A stretch of 64,000 nucleotides of DNA. It comes from Microbacterium sp. AK031 (GTDB lineage Bacteria > Actinomycetota > Actinomycetes > Actinomycetales > Microbacteriaceae). Under the pieces are notes generated by a model. It saw nothing but the letters and a program-made list of their open reading frames with translations. It ran no database searches and was not told the origin of the DNA. Positions 49,063 to 57,082 of this stretch are shown in pieces. The number at the start of each line of letters is the position of its first letter. Position 1 is the first letter of the stretch. The stretch covers positions 310,001 to 374,000 of the forward strand of contig NZ_JANUCA010000001.1 in assembly GCF_024807145.1 (NCBI RefSeq), given 5' to 3'. Made by a program: the position numbers and the translations under genes.

Positions 49063-50265
49063 TCAGAACTGCGCGGCAGCCAACCGCCGCGCGGCTTCCT
49101 CGAGCACCTCGACGCGCTTGCAGGCGGCGAAGCGCACGAGGCCGGCGTAGTCGCCACGGTGCTCCGCGCTGACGAACGCCTCCAGCGGGATCGCAACGAC
49201 GCCGGCCTTGTCCGGCAGTGCACGGCAGAAGGCAGCAGCATCCGCCCCGCCCAGAGTGGATGCGTCGGCAACCGTGAAGTATCCGCCCTGCGGTGCGATC
49301 ACCTCGAATCCCGCGTCGCGCAGCCCGGCCTCCAGAATCGCGTGCTTACGGGCCATTGTGGCCGCAGCCTCCGTGAAGAACGCATCGGGCATCCGCAGGC
49401 CGACGGCGATCGCCGGCTGAAAAGCCGAGCCGTTCACATAGGTCAGGTACTGCTTGACGGTCAGCACCGCCGTGATGAGGTCGGCAGGGCCGTGGACCCA
49501 GCCGATCTTCCATCCGGTGGCCGAGAAGGTCTTGCCACCGGACGAGATCGTCATTGTCCGTTCGGCCGTCCCCGGCATCGTCGCGATCGGCACGTGCGGA
49601 GACGTGAACGTGAGGTGCTCGTACACCTCGTCGGTGACGATGATCGCGTCATACTGCTGGGCGAGGCGAACGATCTCGGCCTTCACCTCCGGCGAGAACA
49701 CGACGCCGGTCGGGTTGTGCGGATCGTTCACGAGAATGATCCGTGTGCGATCGGTGACGGATGCCGCGAGCACGTCAAGGTCCGGTTGGAAATCCGGCAG
49801 GCGCAGGGGAACGGTGCGCAGCCGCGCACCGGCGAGTGCCACGGCAGCCGCGTATGAGTCGTAATACGGCTCGAACACGACGACTTCGTCATCGGGACCG
49901 TCGATCAGCGCGAGGAGCGTGGCCGTGAGTGCTTCCGTCGCCCCGGCGGTCACGATCACCTCAGTCCCCGGGTCGATCTCCAACCCGTAGAACCTGCGCT
50001 GGTGCTCGCTGATCGCCTCGAGCAGGTCGGCGAACCCGCGCCCGGGTGGGTACTGGTTCATCCCCTGCGAGATCGCCTCGCGGGCGGCCTCGAGCACCTC
50101 GGCGGGACCGTCCTCATCGGGGAAGCCTTGCCCGAGGTTGATGGCGCCGGTTCTCATCGCGGACGCAGACATCTCTGCGAAGATGGTGGGCGCGACAGCG
50201 CCGTCAGGAGAAAGCAGGCCTGCCCCTGCTGCAGTGCGCCGCCAGGCGCCGGGAATAGCACTCAT
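49063..50265 (-). CDS. PLP-dependent aminotransferase, class I/II (kynurenine/methionine AT-like)
   Basis: A 400-residue fold-type I aminotransferase. The PLP Lys lies in SSGGKTFSATGWKIGW; NDPHNPTG and DEVYEHL are in place. It is closest in pattern to the group including YbdL/kynurenine aminotransferases and actinobacterial N-succinyl-DAP aminotransferase-like proteins; the substrate is open, and it is unrelated to dapC in position. The longer open frame extends upstream to 50469, but the ATG at 50265, which is 7 nt from TAGCCT, fits the homologous N-terminus (MSAIPGAWRRTAAGAG). Confidence 0.9.
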   Translation of the reverse strand: MSAIPGAWRRTAAGAGLLSPDGAVAPTIFAEMSASAMRTGAINLGQGFPDEDGPAEVLEAAREAISQGMNQYPPGRGFADLLEAISEHQRRFYGLEIDPGTEVIVTAGATEALTATLLALIDGPDDEVVVFEPYYDSYAAAVALAGARLRTVPLRLPDFQPDLDVLAASVTDRTRIILVNDPHNPTGVVFSPEVKAEIVRLAQQYDAIIVTDEVYEHLTFTSPHVPIATMPGTAERTMTISSGGKTFSATGWKIGWVHGPADLITAVLTVKQYLTYVNGSAFQPAIAVGLRMPDAFFTEAAATMARKHAILEAGLRDAGFEVIAPQGGYFTVADASTLGGADAAAFCRALPDKAGVVAIPLEAFVSAEHRGDYAGLVRFAACKRVEVLEEAARRLAAAQF

Positions 50266-50272
50266 GCAAACC

Positions 50273-50278
50273 AGGCTA
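50273..50278 (-). promoter_or_regulatory. -10 element, leaderless start of the aminotransferase gene
   Basis: TAGCCT (minus strand), 7 nt before the ATG at 50265. Confidence 0.6.
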
Positions 50279-50358
50279 AGGCCATAGCCGGCGCTCACCC
50301 TGACCATAACGAACGCACAGCTACAAGCGGCACTCTGAACTTGTTGAAGGAGCAGACC

Positions 50359-51903
50359 ATGAACGAAGACAAGAACATCAACGAGTCCGCGTCGTCTGAG
50401 CAGCCTGCGCCGCAGGAGCCGGTCGGCAGCGTGGCCGGCCACGACATGCCTGCGTCGTTCGCGTCGCATCAGGCCCCGACGCCCCAGGAAGCACCGACGC
50501 CCTCATCGCCCCAGGAAGCATCGCGCAGGCATCCATCGCCCCAGGGTGCGGCGTTCGGGATCCCCGTGCCGACGTACCCGGTGCACCACGCCGATCAGAA
50601 CCGCACCGACCAGCCGACCACACCCCTGTTCGGAGAGCGTGCCGCAAGAACTGCAGGCGACTCCGGCGACACAGGCACGCCGGCCCAGGCGAAGACCAAG
50701 GAGAAGAAGCCGTTCGGCGCAGGCAAGGTCGCGGCTCTCATCGTTGCCGCCTCGCTCGTCGGCGGCGCGGCAGGACTCGGTGGCAGCTACCTCGGCAGCA
50801 ACCTCTGGGCACAGCCGAACGGCACGACCGCGACCGGCACCGACACGATCACCGTGAACAACCCTGGCTCTGTGAATGAGACCACGGCGATCGCGACCAC
50901 GGTGCTGCCGTCGGTCGTCACGATCGAGGTCGCCGCTCAGAACGGCTCCGGCAGCGGTTCGGGTGTCGTGATCAGTAAGGACGGCTACGTGCTCACGAAC
51001 ACGCACGTGGTCACCCTCGGTGGCGCCGCCGCCGATCCTGCGATCCGGGTCACGGGTTCCGATGGCCACATCTACGATGCCACGATCGTCGGCACCGACC
51101 CGATCTACGACCTCGCTGTCATCAAGCTCGAGGGCGCGGAAGACCTGACGCCGATCGACTTCGCCGACTCGTCCGCGCTCAACGTCGGGTCCACGGCTGT
51201 CGCTGTCGGTGCGCCTCTCGGTCTGTCGAACTCCGTCACCACCGGTATCGTGAGTGCGCTCAACCGCAGCATCCAGATCGCATCGGCTGCTCTGCCGGAT
51301 TCGGCGGAGCAGGATCAGGAGAATGGCGACGAGTCCGAGCAGGAGGGCGGTCCGTTCCAGTTCGACCTTCCTGGTGCCGAGACTCAGGGCGCGACGGAGT
51401 CGATCTCGATCGCAGTGATCCAGACCGACGCGGCGATCAACCCCGGCAACTCCGGCGGCGCGCTCGTCGACAGCGAGGGCAAGCTCATCGGCATCAACGT
51501 CGCCATTGCGACGGCTGGCAGTGCGGAGGAGTCCGGCTCGATCGGCGTCGGCTTCGCGATCCCGTCGAACGTCGCGAAGCGCATCTCCGAGGAGATCATC
51601 GAAGACGGCGTTGCGACGCATGGTCTGCTCGGCGCTTCTGTGAGCAACGCCTCCTCCGTGGAGGGGGCCGAGGTCGCCGGCGCGTACATCGCCGACGCGC
51701 CCGTCAGCGGCGGGGCGGCGGAGGCCGCCGGTCTGCGCGAGGGCGACATCGTCACGTCGTTCAACGGCGCGCCGATCGGGAGCGCCAGCGACCTCACCGC
51801 CCAGGTCCGTGCGGCGGCCGCAGGCAGTGATGCGACCCTCACGTACGTCCGCGACGGCAAGTCGTACGACATCGGTGTGACACTGGGCGAACTCGCTCTC
51901 TGA
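50359..51903 (+). CDS. htrA: HtrA/DegP-like membrane-anchored trypsin-like protease with PDZ domain
   Basis: A 514-residue protein. A long Pro/Gln-rich cytoplasmic N-terminus (1-120) is followed by one membrane helix (about 123-147) and an extracytoplasmic S1C protease domain. The triad H216 (TNTHVV), D251 (YDLAVIKLE) and S365 (NPGNSGGAL) is intact. A PDZ domain (about 420-510) ends the protein (GAAEAAGLREGDIVTSFNGAPI). It probably degrades misfolded or specific envelope proteins. The start is set by AAGGAG (50347-50352). An unusual hairpin follows that contains the start of the next gene. Confidence 0.94.
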   Translation: MNEDKNINESASSEQPAPQEPVGSVAGHDMPASFASHQAPTPQEAPTPSSPQEASRRHPSPQGAAFGIPVPTYPVHHADQNRTDQPTTPLFGERAARTAGDSGDTGTPAQAKTKEKKPFGAGKVAALIVAASLVGGAAGLGGSYLGSNLWAQPNGTTATGTDTITVNNPGSVNETTAIATTVLPSVVTIEVAAQNGSGSGSGVVISKDGYVLTNTHVVTLGGAAADPAIRVTGSDGHIYDATIVGTDPIYDLAVIKLEGAEDLTPIDFADSSALNVGSTAVAVGAPLGLSNSVTTGIVSALNRSIQIASAALPDSAEQDQENGDESEQEGGPFQFDLPGAETQGATESISIAVIQTDAAINPGNSGGALVDSEGKLIGINVAIATAGSAEESGSIGVGFAIPSNVAKRISEEIIEDGVATHGLLGASVSNASSVEGAEVAGAYIADAPVSGGAAEAAGLREGDIVTSFNGAPIGSASDLTAQVRAAAAGSDATLTYVRDGKSYDIGVTLGELAL

Positions 51904-51937
51904 TCACACGAAGGTCGGCTGGAACCACCGGATACTC

Positions 51938-51986
51938 AGAGAAGGACGCCACCCCGCGATAGGCTCGCGGGGTGGCGTCCTTCTCT
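51938..51986 (+). terminator. 22-bp hairpin terminator overlapping the next gene's promoter and start
   Basis: Arms 51938-51959 and 51965-51986 form a perfect 22-bp stem with a 5-nt loop (TAGGC), followed by TTC. It follows the htrA stop by 34 bp. The loop and 3' arm hold the -10 hexamer (51960-51965), the GTG start (51972) and the first five codons of the CDP-glycerol gene. Confidence 0.88.
51960..51965 (+). promoter_or_regulatory. -10 element, leaderless start inside the hairpin
   Basis: TAGGCT, 6 nt before the GTG at 51972; it occupies the hairpin loop. Confidence 0.6.
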
Positions 51987-53225
51987 TTCGGCTCCGGCAA
52001 TGCGGCGAAGCTCATGCGCATTCCGTCGTATGCCGTCGGAGGCATCGGCGCTCGGCTCGTGCCGCGCGGGCATCGTTGGGTGTTCGGCTGCGGCGCCGGG
52101 ATCGGCGATGGCGCACTCGCGCTCTGGCAGCTCGCGCTGGCTGAGGGGCACGACGCCGTGTGGCTCACCTCTTCTGCGCGTGAGCGCACGGATGCGGCGG
52201 CGCTCGGCATCCGCACGATCTCGAAGTCGTCGCCCCGCGGTTGGTGGGCGACGGCGCGGGCCGGTGTGCTCGTCGTGACCCACGGACTCGGCGATGTGAA
52301 CCGCTACGCGGTCGCCGGCGGGTTCGTCGTACAACTGTGGCACGGCATCCCGCTCAAGCGCATCGGACTCGATTCTCCCGCGACCACACAGGTGCCGAAC
52401 GTTCCAGGAGCCGGGCTCCTGCAACGTGTGGTCGGCCTGTTGTACCGCCGCACTGCACAGCGCATCAGGATACTGCCGGCGGCATCCGATCGATCGCGCG
52501 GGCGGCTCGAGTCCGCGTTCGCGCTGGGTGATGCCCGCGTTGTCGTCACCGGCGAGCCCCGCGTGGACGTGCTCTCCGCCGGCACCGACGAAGAGCGTAG
52601 GCAGACGGCATCCGCTCTTCTCATCGAGGCGACCGGCTCCATTCCCGAGGGCGCTCGCACACTGCTGTACGCGCCGACCTGGCGTGACGGCGCCGATGAC
52701 GTCGCCGTGCCGACCGCGGCGGAATGGGTGAAGATCATCGCCCTGCTCGAGGCTCAGAACGCCGTCTTGTTCGTGCGGTCGCATCCGCTCGGTGCCGGGG
52801 CGTATCAGCCTCCGCTGCCCAGCAGGCGCGTGCGGATGCTGGGTTCCGACCTGGTCGCCGACGTCACACCCGCACTGCCAGGGATCGACGCGCTCATCAC
52901 CGACTACTCGTCGCTGGCGTATGACGTGGGGCTGCTGAGGATGCCGGTGCTGTATCTCGCACCGGATGCCGAGGAATACGCCCGCACTCGGGGGTTCTAC
53001 GGACGATACGAGGATGTCGCAGGCACTGACGCGGTGAAGGATTGGGCCGCGCTTCTCGCGCAGCTGGAACTGCTGCTCACGGACGACGGTGTGTTCACCG
53101 CGCGCTCGGAGCGCTCCAGTACGCTCAGCGCACAGATGCACGCATATCGCGATGGGCATAACAGCCGTCGTGTGTACCAGGTGATCCGCGCGCGGGGGAT
53201 CCCCTCGCCGAAGGGAGCACGATGA
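51972..53225 (+). CDS. CDP-glycerol glycerophosphotransferase-family protein (1)
   Basis: A 417-residue protein of the TagB/TagF-like family, which polymerises or transfers glycerol-phosphate to wall polymers. Conserved sites: LWHGIPLKRIG (the HGTPxK motif), LYAPTWRDG and ITDYSSLAYD (D-x-S-S, CDP-binding). The start MASFSFGSGN matches the N-terminus usual for this family in Microbacteriaceae, so the GTG at 51972 within the hairpin is credible. The stop overlaps the second family member (ATGA). Acceptor and polymer are unknown; an actinobacterial teichoic-acid-like glycerol-phosphate polymer is likely. Confidence 0.85.
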   Translation: MASFSFGSGNAAKLMRIPSYAVGGIGARLVPRGHRWVFGCGAGIGDGALALWQLALAEGHDAVWLTSSARERTDAAALGIRTISKSSPRGWWATARAGVLVVTHGLGDVNRYAVAGGFVVQLWHGIPLKRIGLDSPATTQVPNVPGAGLLQRVVGLLYRRTAQRIRILPAASDRSRGRLESAFALGDARVVVTGEPRVDVLSAGTDEERRQTASALLIEATGSIPEGARTLLYAPTWRDGADDVAVPTAAEWVKIIALLEAQNAVLFVRSHPLGAGAYQPPLPSRRVRMLGSDLVADVTPALPGIDALITDYSSLAYDVGLLRMPVLYLAPDAEEYARTRGFYGRYEDVAGTDAVKDWAALLAQLELLLTDDGVFTARSERSSTLSAQMHAYRDGHNSRRVYQVIRARGIPSPKGAR

Positions 53226-54658
53226 CGACTGCCCGGATCGATGAGCTGGCGGAGACGCTGATCATCGCAGGCACGGGGCCCAAGCCGGGCTCGGCGACCC
53301 TCGAGGGTCCACGGGCGCGGGTGGTGGCGAAGATCACCGGTGGCGGCAAGACGTGGAAAGCGGTGGTTCCGCTGCGCGGTGTCCGCTGGACGGGAGAGGC
53401 GCTGCCGCTGCCATCGGGTTCCTATGAGCTGCGCGTCGACGGCGTCGATCTCGACGACATCGAGATCGGTCCCGAACTGCTCGCCAGCATGCGCATCGCG
53501 CTGCACGGTGCACACGTCGAGATCGCGGCACCGCTCGCGCTGATCTACGAGACGAGCGAGGGGCAGTCGACGCTGGAGGAGCGCTACGTCGCCCAGGCCG
53601 GCGGCGATGAGAACGCCGTCTTCTTCGAGAGCTTCTACGGGCAGAGCGTCGGCTGCAATCCGCGCGCGATCGACCGTGAGCTTGCCGCACGCGCGCCGAA
53701 GGTCACGAGGTACTGGAGCGTGGTCGACCTGTCGATAGCCGTACCCGACGGCGCGATCGCGGTCATCGAGGGCAGCCCGGAATGGTGGCGTGCACGCGGC
53801 TCTGCTCGACTGCTCGTCGTGAACGACTGGATGCGCCGGCGCTTCGCACGCAAGAGCGGGCAGAAGGTGCTGCAGACCTGGCATGGGACGCCGCTCAAGC
53901 GACTCGCGCTGCATCGGCGCGGGTTCGATCCGAGACGGATGGCCGCCGTTGTCAAGGAGTCTCGTCGCTGGGACATCCTGCTCGCGCAGAACACCTACTC
54001 CGAGCGCATCCTGAAGAAGGCATACGCGTTCTTCGGCAAGCCGATCTGGACCGACGGCTATCCGCGCAACGACGTGCTCACCACGGATGATGGATCGGCG
54101 ACGCGCAAGGCGCTGGGCATCGGTGCAGAGGAGAAGGTGCTGCTGTACGCACCGACCTGGCGCGACGACCGCAGCGAGATCGTCGACTTCGTCGACCCCC
54201 AGCTTCTGGCAGAGCAGACGGATGCTGTGGTGCTGGTTCGCGGACATTCGCGCACCCTGCGACCGGGGCGCGACCAGTCGGGTGCGCGCGTGATCGATGT
54301 CACGGGCTTTCCGGATACGGCACGACTGCTGCTCGTCGCCGATGCGCTCATCACCGACTACTCCTCAGTGATGTTCGACTACAGCGTCACGGGCAAGCCC
54401 ATGTACTTCATGGTGCCCGACCTGGATCACTACCGTGGAGAGCTCCGCGGATTCTATTTCGATCTCGCCGAACGCGCTCCGGGGCCGTTGGTGACGACGC
54501 AGGACGAACTCGCCGACGCGCTGATGGATGACTCGCTGCCCGGATTCTTCGCTGAACGCTACGCCGCGTGGCGGAAGCAGTTCAACGGCCAGGACGATGG
54601 TCGTGCGGCCGAGCGCGTGGTGTCCCGGCTGCTGGATCTGGGCTTCGTCGAGGCATAA
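53222..54658 (+). CDS. CDP-glycerol glycerophosphotransferase-family protein (2)
   Basis: A 478-residue protein, co-translated with the previous gene (ATGA overlap). Residues 1-115 form an extra N-terminal domain (VVAKITGGGKTWKAVVPLRG), followed by the transferase: TWHGTPLKRLALHRRG, LYAPTWRDDRSEIVDF, VRGHSRTLRPG and ITDYSSVMFDYSVTGKP. All catalytic motifs appear complete, and it is a membrane-associated cytoplasmic enzyme in this family. Paired with gene 1, it suggests a primase/polymerase division as in TagB/TagF, but this is inferred. Confidence 0.88.
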   Translation: MTTARIDELAETLIIAGTGPKPGSATLEGPRARVVAKITGGGKTWKAVVPLRGVRWTGEALPLPSGSYELRVDGVDLDDIEIGPELLASMRIALHGAHVEIAAPLALIYETSEGQSTLEERYVAQAGGDENAVFFESFYGQSVGCNPRAIDRELAARAPKVTRYWSVVDLSIAVPDGAIAVIEGSPEWWRARGSARLLVVNDWMRRRFARKSGQKVLQTWHGTPLKRLALHRRGFDPRRMAAVVKESRRWDILLAQNTYSERILKKAYAFFGKPIWTDGYPRNDVLTTDDGSATRKALGIGAEEKVLLYAPTWRDDRSEIVDFVDPQLLAEQTDAVVLVRGHSRTLRPGRDQSGARVIDVTGFPDTARLLLVADALITDYSSVMFDYSVTGKPMYFMVPDLDHYRGELRGFYFDLAERAPGPLVTTQDELADALMDDSLPGFFAERYAAWRKQFNGQDDGRAAERVVSRLLDLGFVEA

Positions 54659-54667
54659 GAGGAAAGG

Positions 54668-54698
54668 CCCGCGCCCGGCAGCTGCGTCAGGGCGCGGG
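54668..54698 (-). terminator. Terminator of the PIG-L gene
   Basis: CCCGCGCCC (54668-54676) and GGGCGCGGG (54690-54698) pair over 9 bp; on the minus strand the stem is followed by CCTTTCC. The stop codon of the gene lies in the loop. Confidence 0.6.
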
Positions 54699-55868
54699 GA
54701 TCTCGACGTCGGGCACCAGGTACTGGCGTTGCAGCCACTCGCCGAACTTGCGCACACCGAGGCAGCTCTTAGGGGTGGAGCAGTGCAGTACGGAGTCGTG
54801 CGAGGCGTATGCGGCGAACGCCTCGAGCTTCTTCCACAGTTCGTCGCCCTCGAGATTCACGGCGTTGTGATCACTCGGGTAGCCGATCGCATACTGGACG
54901 ACGGCGCCGTCGATGAGCCCGTTGTCGACGAGCCCCGCCACGAGGTTCCCCGTCGCGGAGTGATCGGGATGGTCGCCCTCCGATCGCGGATCGAGCTTGG
55001 GAAGGTGGGCGAGCACCGACTGCGGCGCATATGACTGCACCACTTCGGCGATCGTGGCTTCCAACGCTGGCAGCGTGATCGGCTGCCCGGTGTCCGTCGT
55101 CGTCATCTCCGCGAGGGCGCCGGACAGGAGCTGGGGGAGTGATTGATGACCTGTGGCGCTGAATCCGCCGGCGTCGAGGCCACCGTCGGGCAGTCGGACG
55201 AGAAGCAGCATGATGCCGGGATTGTCCACTGGCGAGGTCGTCGTGATCGTGACCCCGCTGCGCAGAGTGACAGCGGCATCCACCCACTCGCCTGTGACAC
55301 CGCGCATCACGTCATACGCCGCGCGGATGCCCCGCTCTCGTTCCAAGGCGTATTCCGCGCCCATGCCCGCGTCGGACCCGGTGATGAAGAGCGTGCGGAT
55401 GCACTGTCCTGCCGCTATGGCGTTCGGGATGGTGGGGCTGCCGAAGATCAGATCGTCGTCGTAGTGCGCCCACGCTGAAACGGCTGCGGGGGAGGTGCAT
55501 GGCGCGGTGTACTGCAGCGGCGAGATGAAGGTCTCGGGCTGCACCGGGGCCTGCAGAACAGTGCTGATCAGTGCGCACTGTGCCGATGAGGCGAGGAAGT
55601 CGACGGCGTTCGCCGCCGATTCCGGGAGCGCACGCAATGCTTCCTGGGTCACGGCGGCGGGACATTGCTGTTCGGTGATCTCGATTCTCCGTGCAGCGGT
55701 CAGAGTGTTGACAGGTAGCTGCGGAGCGGGGACGACCACGTGTCGTGAGAGCCCGTCTTGAGGATTCTGGGACATGCATCCGGTGAGAAGAGCCCCGATC
55801 ACCACAGCGATCGCGATCACTGCACCACTGCGCTTGCGCGCGCTCATTCGTGACCGATTCAAGACCAT
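54687..55868 (-). CDS. PIG-L-type deacetylase-like lipoprotein
   Basis: A 393-residue protein with a lipobox signal peptide (AVVIGALLTGC, Cys about 31), so it is probably anchored outside the membrane. The PIG-L N-acetylglucosaminyl deacetylase fold is shown by WAHYDDDLIF (canonical AHPDD; here Pro is Tyr) and DHPDHSATGNLV. It may remove N-acetyl groups from an envelope sugar. The in-frame extension upstream to 56459 has no homology and is not used; the ATG at 55868 follows GGGGGGAA. It lies beside the glycerophosphate polymer genes. Confidence 0.88.
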   Translation of the reverse strand: MVLNRSRMSARKRSGAVIAIAVVIGALLTGCMSQNPQDGLSRHVVVPAPQLPVNTLTAARRIEITEQQCPAAVTQEALRALPESAANAVDFLASSAQCALISTVLQAPVQPETFISPLQYTAPCTSPAAVSAWAHYDDDLIFGSPTIPNAIAAGQCIRTLFITGSDAGMGAEYALERERGIRAAYDVMRGVTGEWVDAAVTLRSGVTITTTSPVDNPGIMLLLVRLPDGGLDAGGFSATGHQSLPQLLSGALAEMTTTDTGQPITLPALEATIAEVVQSYAPQSVLAHLPKLDPRSEGDHPDHSATGNLVAGLVDNGLIDGAVVQYAIGYPSDHNAVNLEGDELWKKLEAFAAYASHDSVLHCSTPKSCLGVRKFGEWLQRQYLVPDVEIPAP

Positions 55869-56123
55869 CGGATTCCCCCCATCCACAAACCGATCTGCGA
55901 TGACCGGGAACCACACGAAGAAACGCGAGCCATGTCCGCACTGGCCAGCAATCGACCATAATATACGGACGCTCCGGCCCATACGGAGATCCGATGGCAC
56001 CGCGGCGTGTCCATGAACGCCGACCCTCGATGCTACGTTCGTGAGCGCGCACAACGATTCGCTGAGCGTGATTGTTTGCAGCACGCATGACACACCGCCG
56101 TTCTCAACGCACAATGGAGCATC
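55869..56123. other. 255-bp divergent intergenic region
   Basis: No gene seen. On the minus strand TATATTATGG (about 55953-55962) is a good -10 candidate for the PIG-L gene, about 90 nt from its start. Relatively AT-rich for this window. Confidence 0.4.
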
Positions 56124-56541
56124 ATGAGCCTTGCATCGCGCCGTCCAGCCGGCGTCATCCTGGTCGCAGCCATACTGTTCTTGTCCGGGATCGTCGGCAT
56201 CATAGGAGGATTCCTCGGGCTCATCGGGTCTACAAGCGCGGCACCCCAGTCGATTGAGGGCGTGACCCTGGACAGCACCGGACTCGCGCTCCTGTTCGGA
56301 TTCCTCCTCGTCGCCGCCGTTCTGAACGTGGTCTTCGCGTTCGGGATACTCCGGGGGCAATCGTGTCGCACGCGCGATCATCGCGATTGTGCAGGTCCTC
56401 ACGATCATCAGCGGCGTGGTGGGGATCGCCACGTCAGGCACCGAGGTCTGGCACGGCATCTACACCCTGCCCTTGCCCGTGATGATCGTCGCGCTCCTGT
56501 GGACGGGGGCGCGCACGAGAGAGTTCTTCGCGGAACGATGA
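56124..56541 (+). pseudogene. Small four-TM membrane protein with a +1 frameshift
   Basis: The frame from the ATG at 56124 gives a credible membrane protein (SRRPAGVILVAAILFLSG...VLNVVFAFGILRG) for about 77 residues, then turns to Arg/His-rich text. In the +1 frame the protein continues naturally (NRVARAIIAIVQVLTIIS...VMIVALLWTGARTREFFAER) to TGA at 56539-56541. The shift falls in a run of five G at 56353-56357; removing one G restores a protein of 138 residues. It is either a real mutation, a sequencing error or, less likely, programmed frameshifting. The DUF2127 gene follows. Confidence 0.8.
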
Positions 56542-56563
56542 CGGCCGACGCAGCGGTGACCGA

Positions 56564-57073
56564 GTGACCGCTGGAGCCACACGTGATCACACGCTGCTCG
56601 ATCGCGTGTTCGATGCCAGCATCATTCTCAAGGGAATCAACGGAGTGCTCGAACTGCTCGGCGGCGCGGCTCTCTTCTTCATAAGCGCTGACCAGGTCCG
56701 TCATGTCTTGGCCTGGGTGAGTGCGCACGCCCTCGTGGCGCATCGGCACTCCGCGCTCGCGCAGTGGATCGAGCACCTGGCCGACCGCATGGGCGCTGAT
56801 GCGACAGCGTTCGCTGCCTGGTATCTGATCCTGCACGGAGTCATCAAGATCCTGCTCGTGTGGGCACTGCTGCGGGAGAAGCTGTGGGCGTATCCGTGGA
56901 TGCTCGTCGCCCTGGGACTGTTCATCGCGTATCAGTGCTACGAGCTCGTGGTGCATTTCGGCTGGTGGATGTTCGCGCTGACGATCTTCGATCTCTTCAT
57001 CGTTATCCTGACGACGCGCGAATGGCAGCTCCACCGGCAGCGGGTCCTGCCTCGAGCAGCCGCCGACCAATAG
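56564..57073 (+). CDS. DUF2127 membrane protein
   Basis: A 169-residue protein with about four membrane helices, starting LLDRVFDASIILKGINGVLELLGGAALFF and containing HGVIKILLVWALLREKLWAYPWML, the DUF2127 pattern. Function unknown. The GTG at 56564 is 22 bp after the restored stop of the frameshifted upstream gene, with which it probably shares a transcript. Confidence 0.88.
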   Translation: MTAGATRDHTLLDRVFDASIILKGINGVLELLGGAALFFISADQVRHVLAWVSAHALVAHRHSALAQWIEHLADRMGADATAFAAWYLILHGVIKILLVWALLREKLWAYPWMLVALGLFIAYQCYELVVHFGWWMFALTIFDLFIVILTTREWQLHRQRVLPRAAADQ

Positions 57074-57076
57074 TAT
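57071..57076 (+). promoter_or_regulatory. -10 element, leaderless start of the phosphoesterase gene
   Basis: TAGTAT overlaps the DUF2127 stop and is 6 nt before the ATG at 57083. Confidence 0.6.
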
Positions 57077-57082
57077 GTCCGC

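Noticed and set aside
54687..56459. A 590-codon open frame extending the PIG-L gene upstream
   Set aside because: The added part overlaps the opposite-strand membrane protein gene and lacks homology; a lipobox signal peptide starts at 55868.
56565..56567. GTGA overlap between the frame starting at 56124 and the DUF2127 gene, suggesting translational coupling
   Set aside because: The frame leading to that stop is nonsense text after the frameshift; the restored protein ends at 56541.
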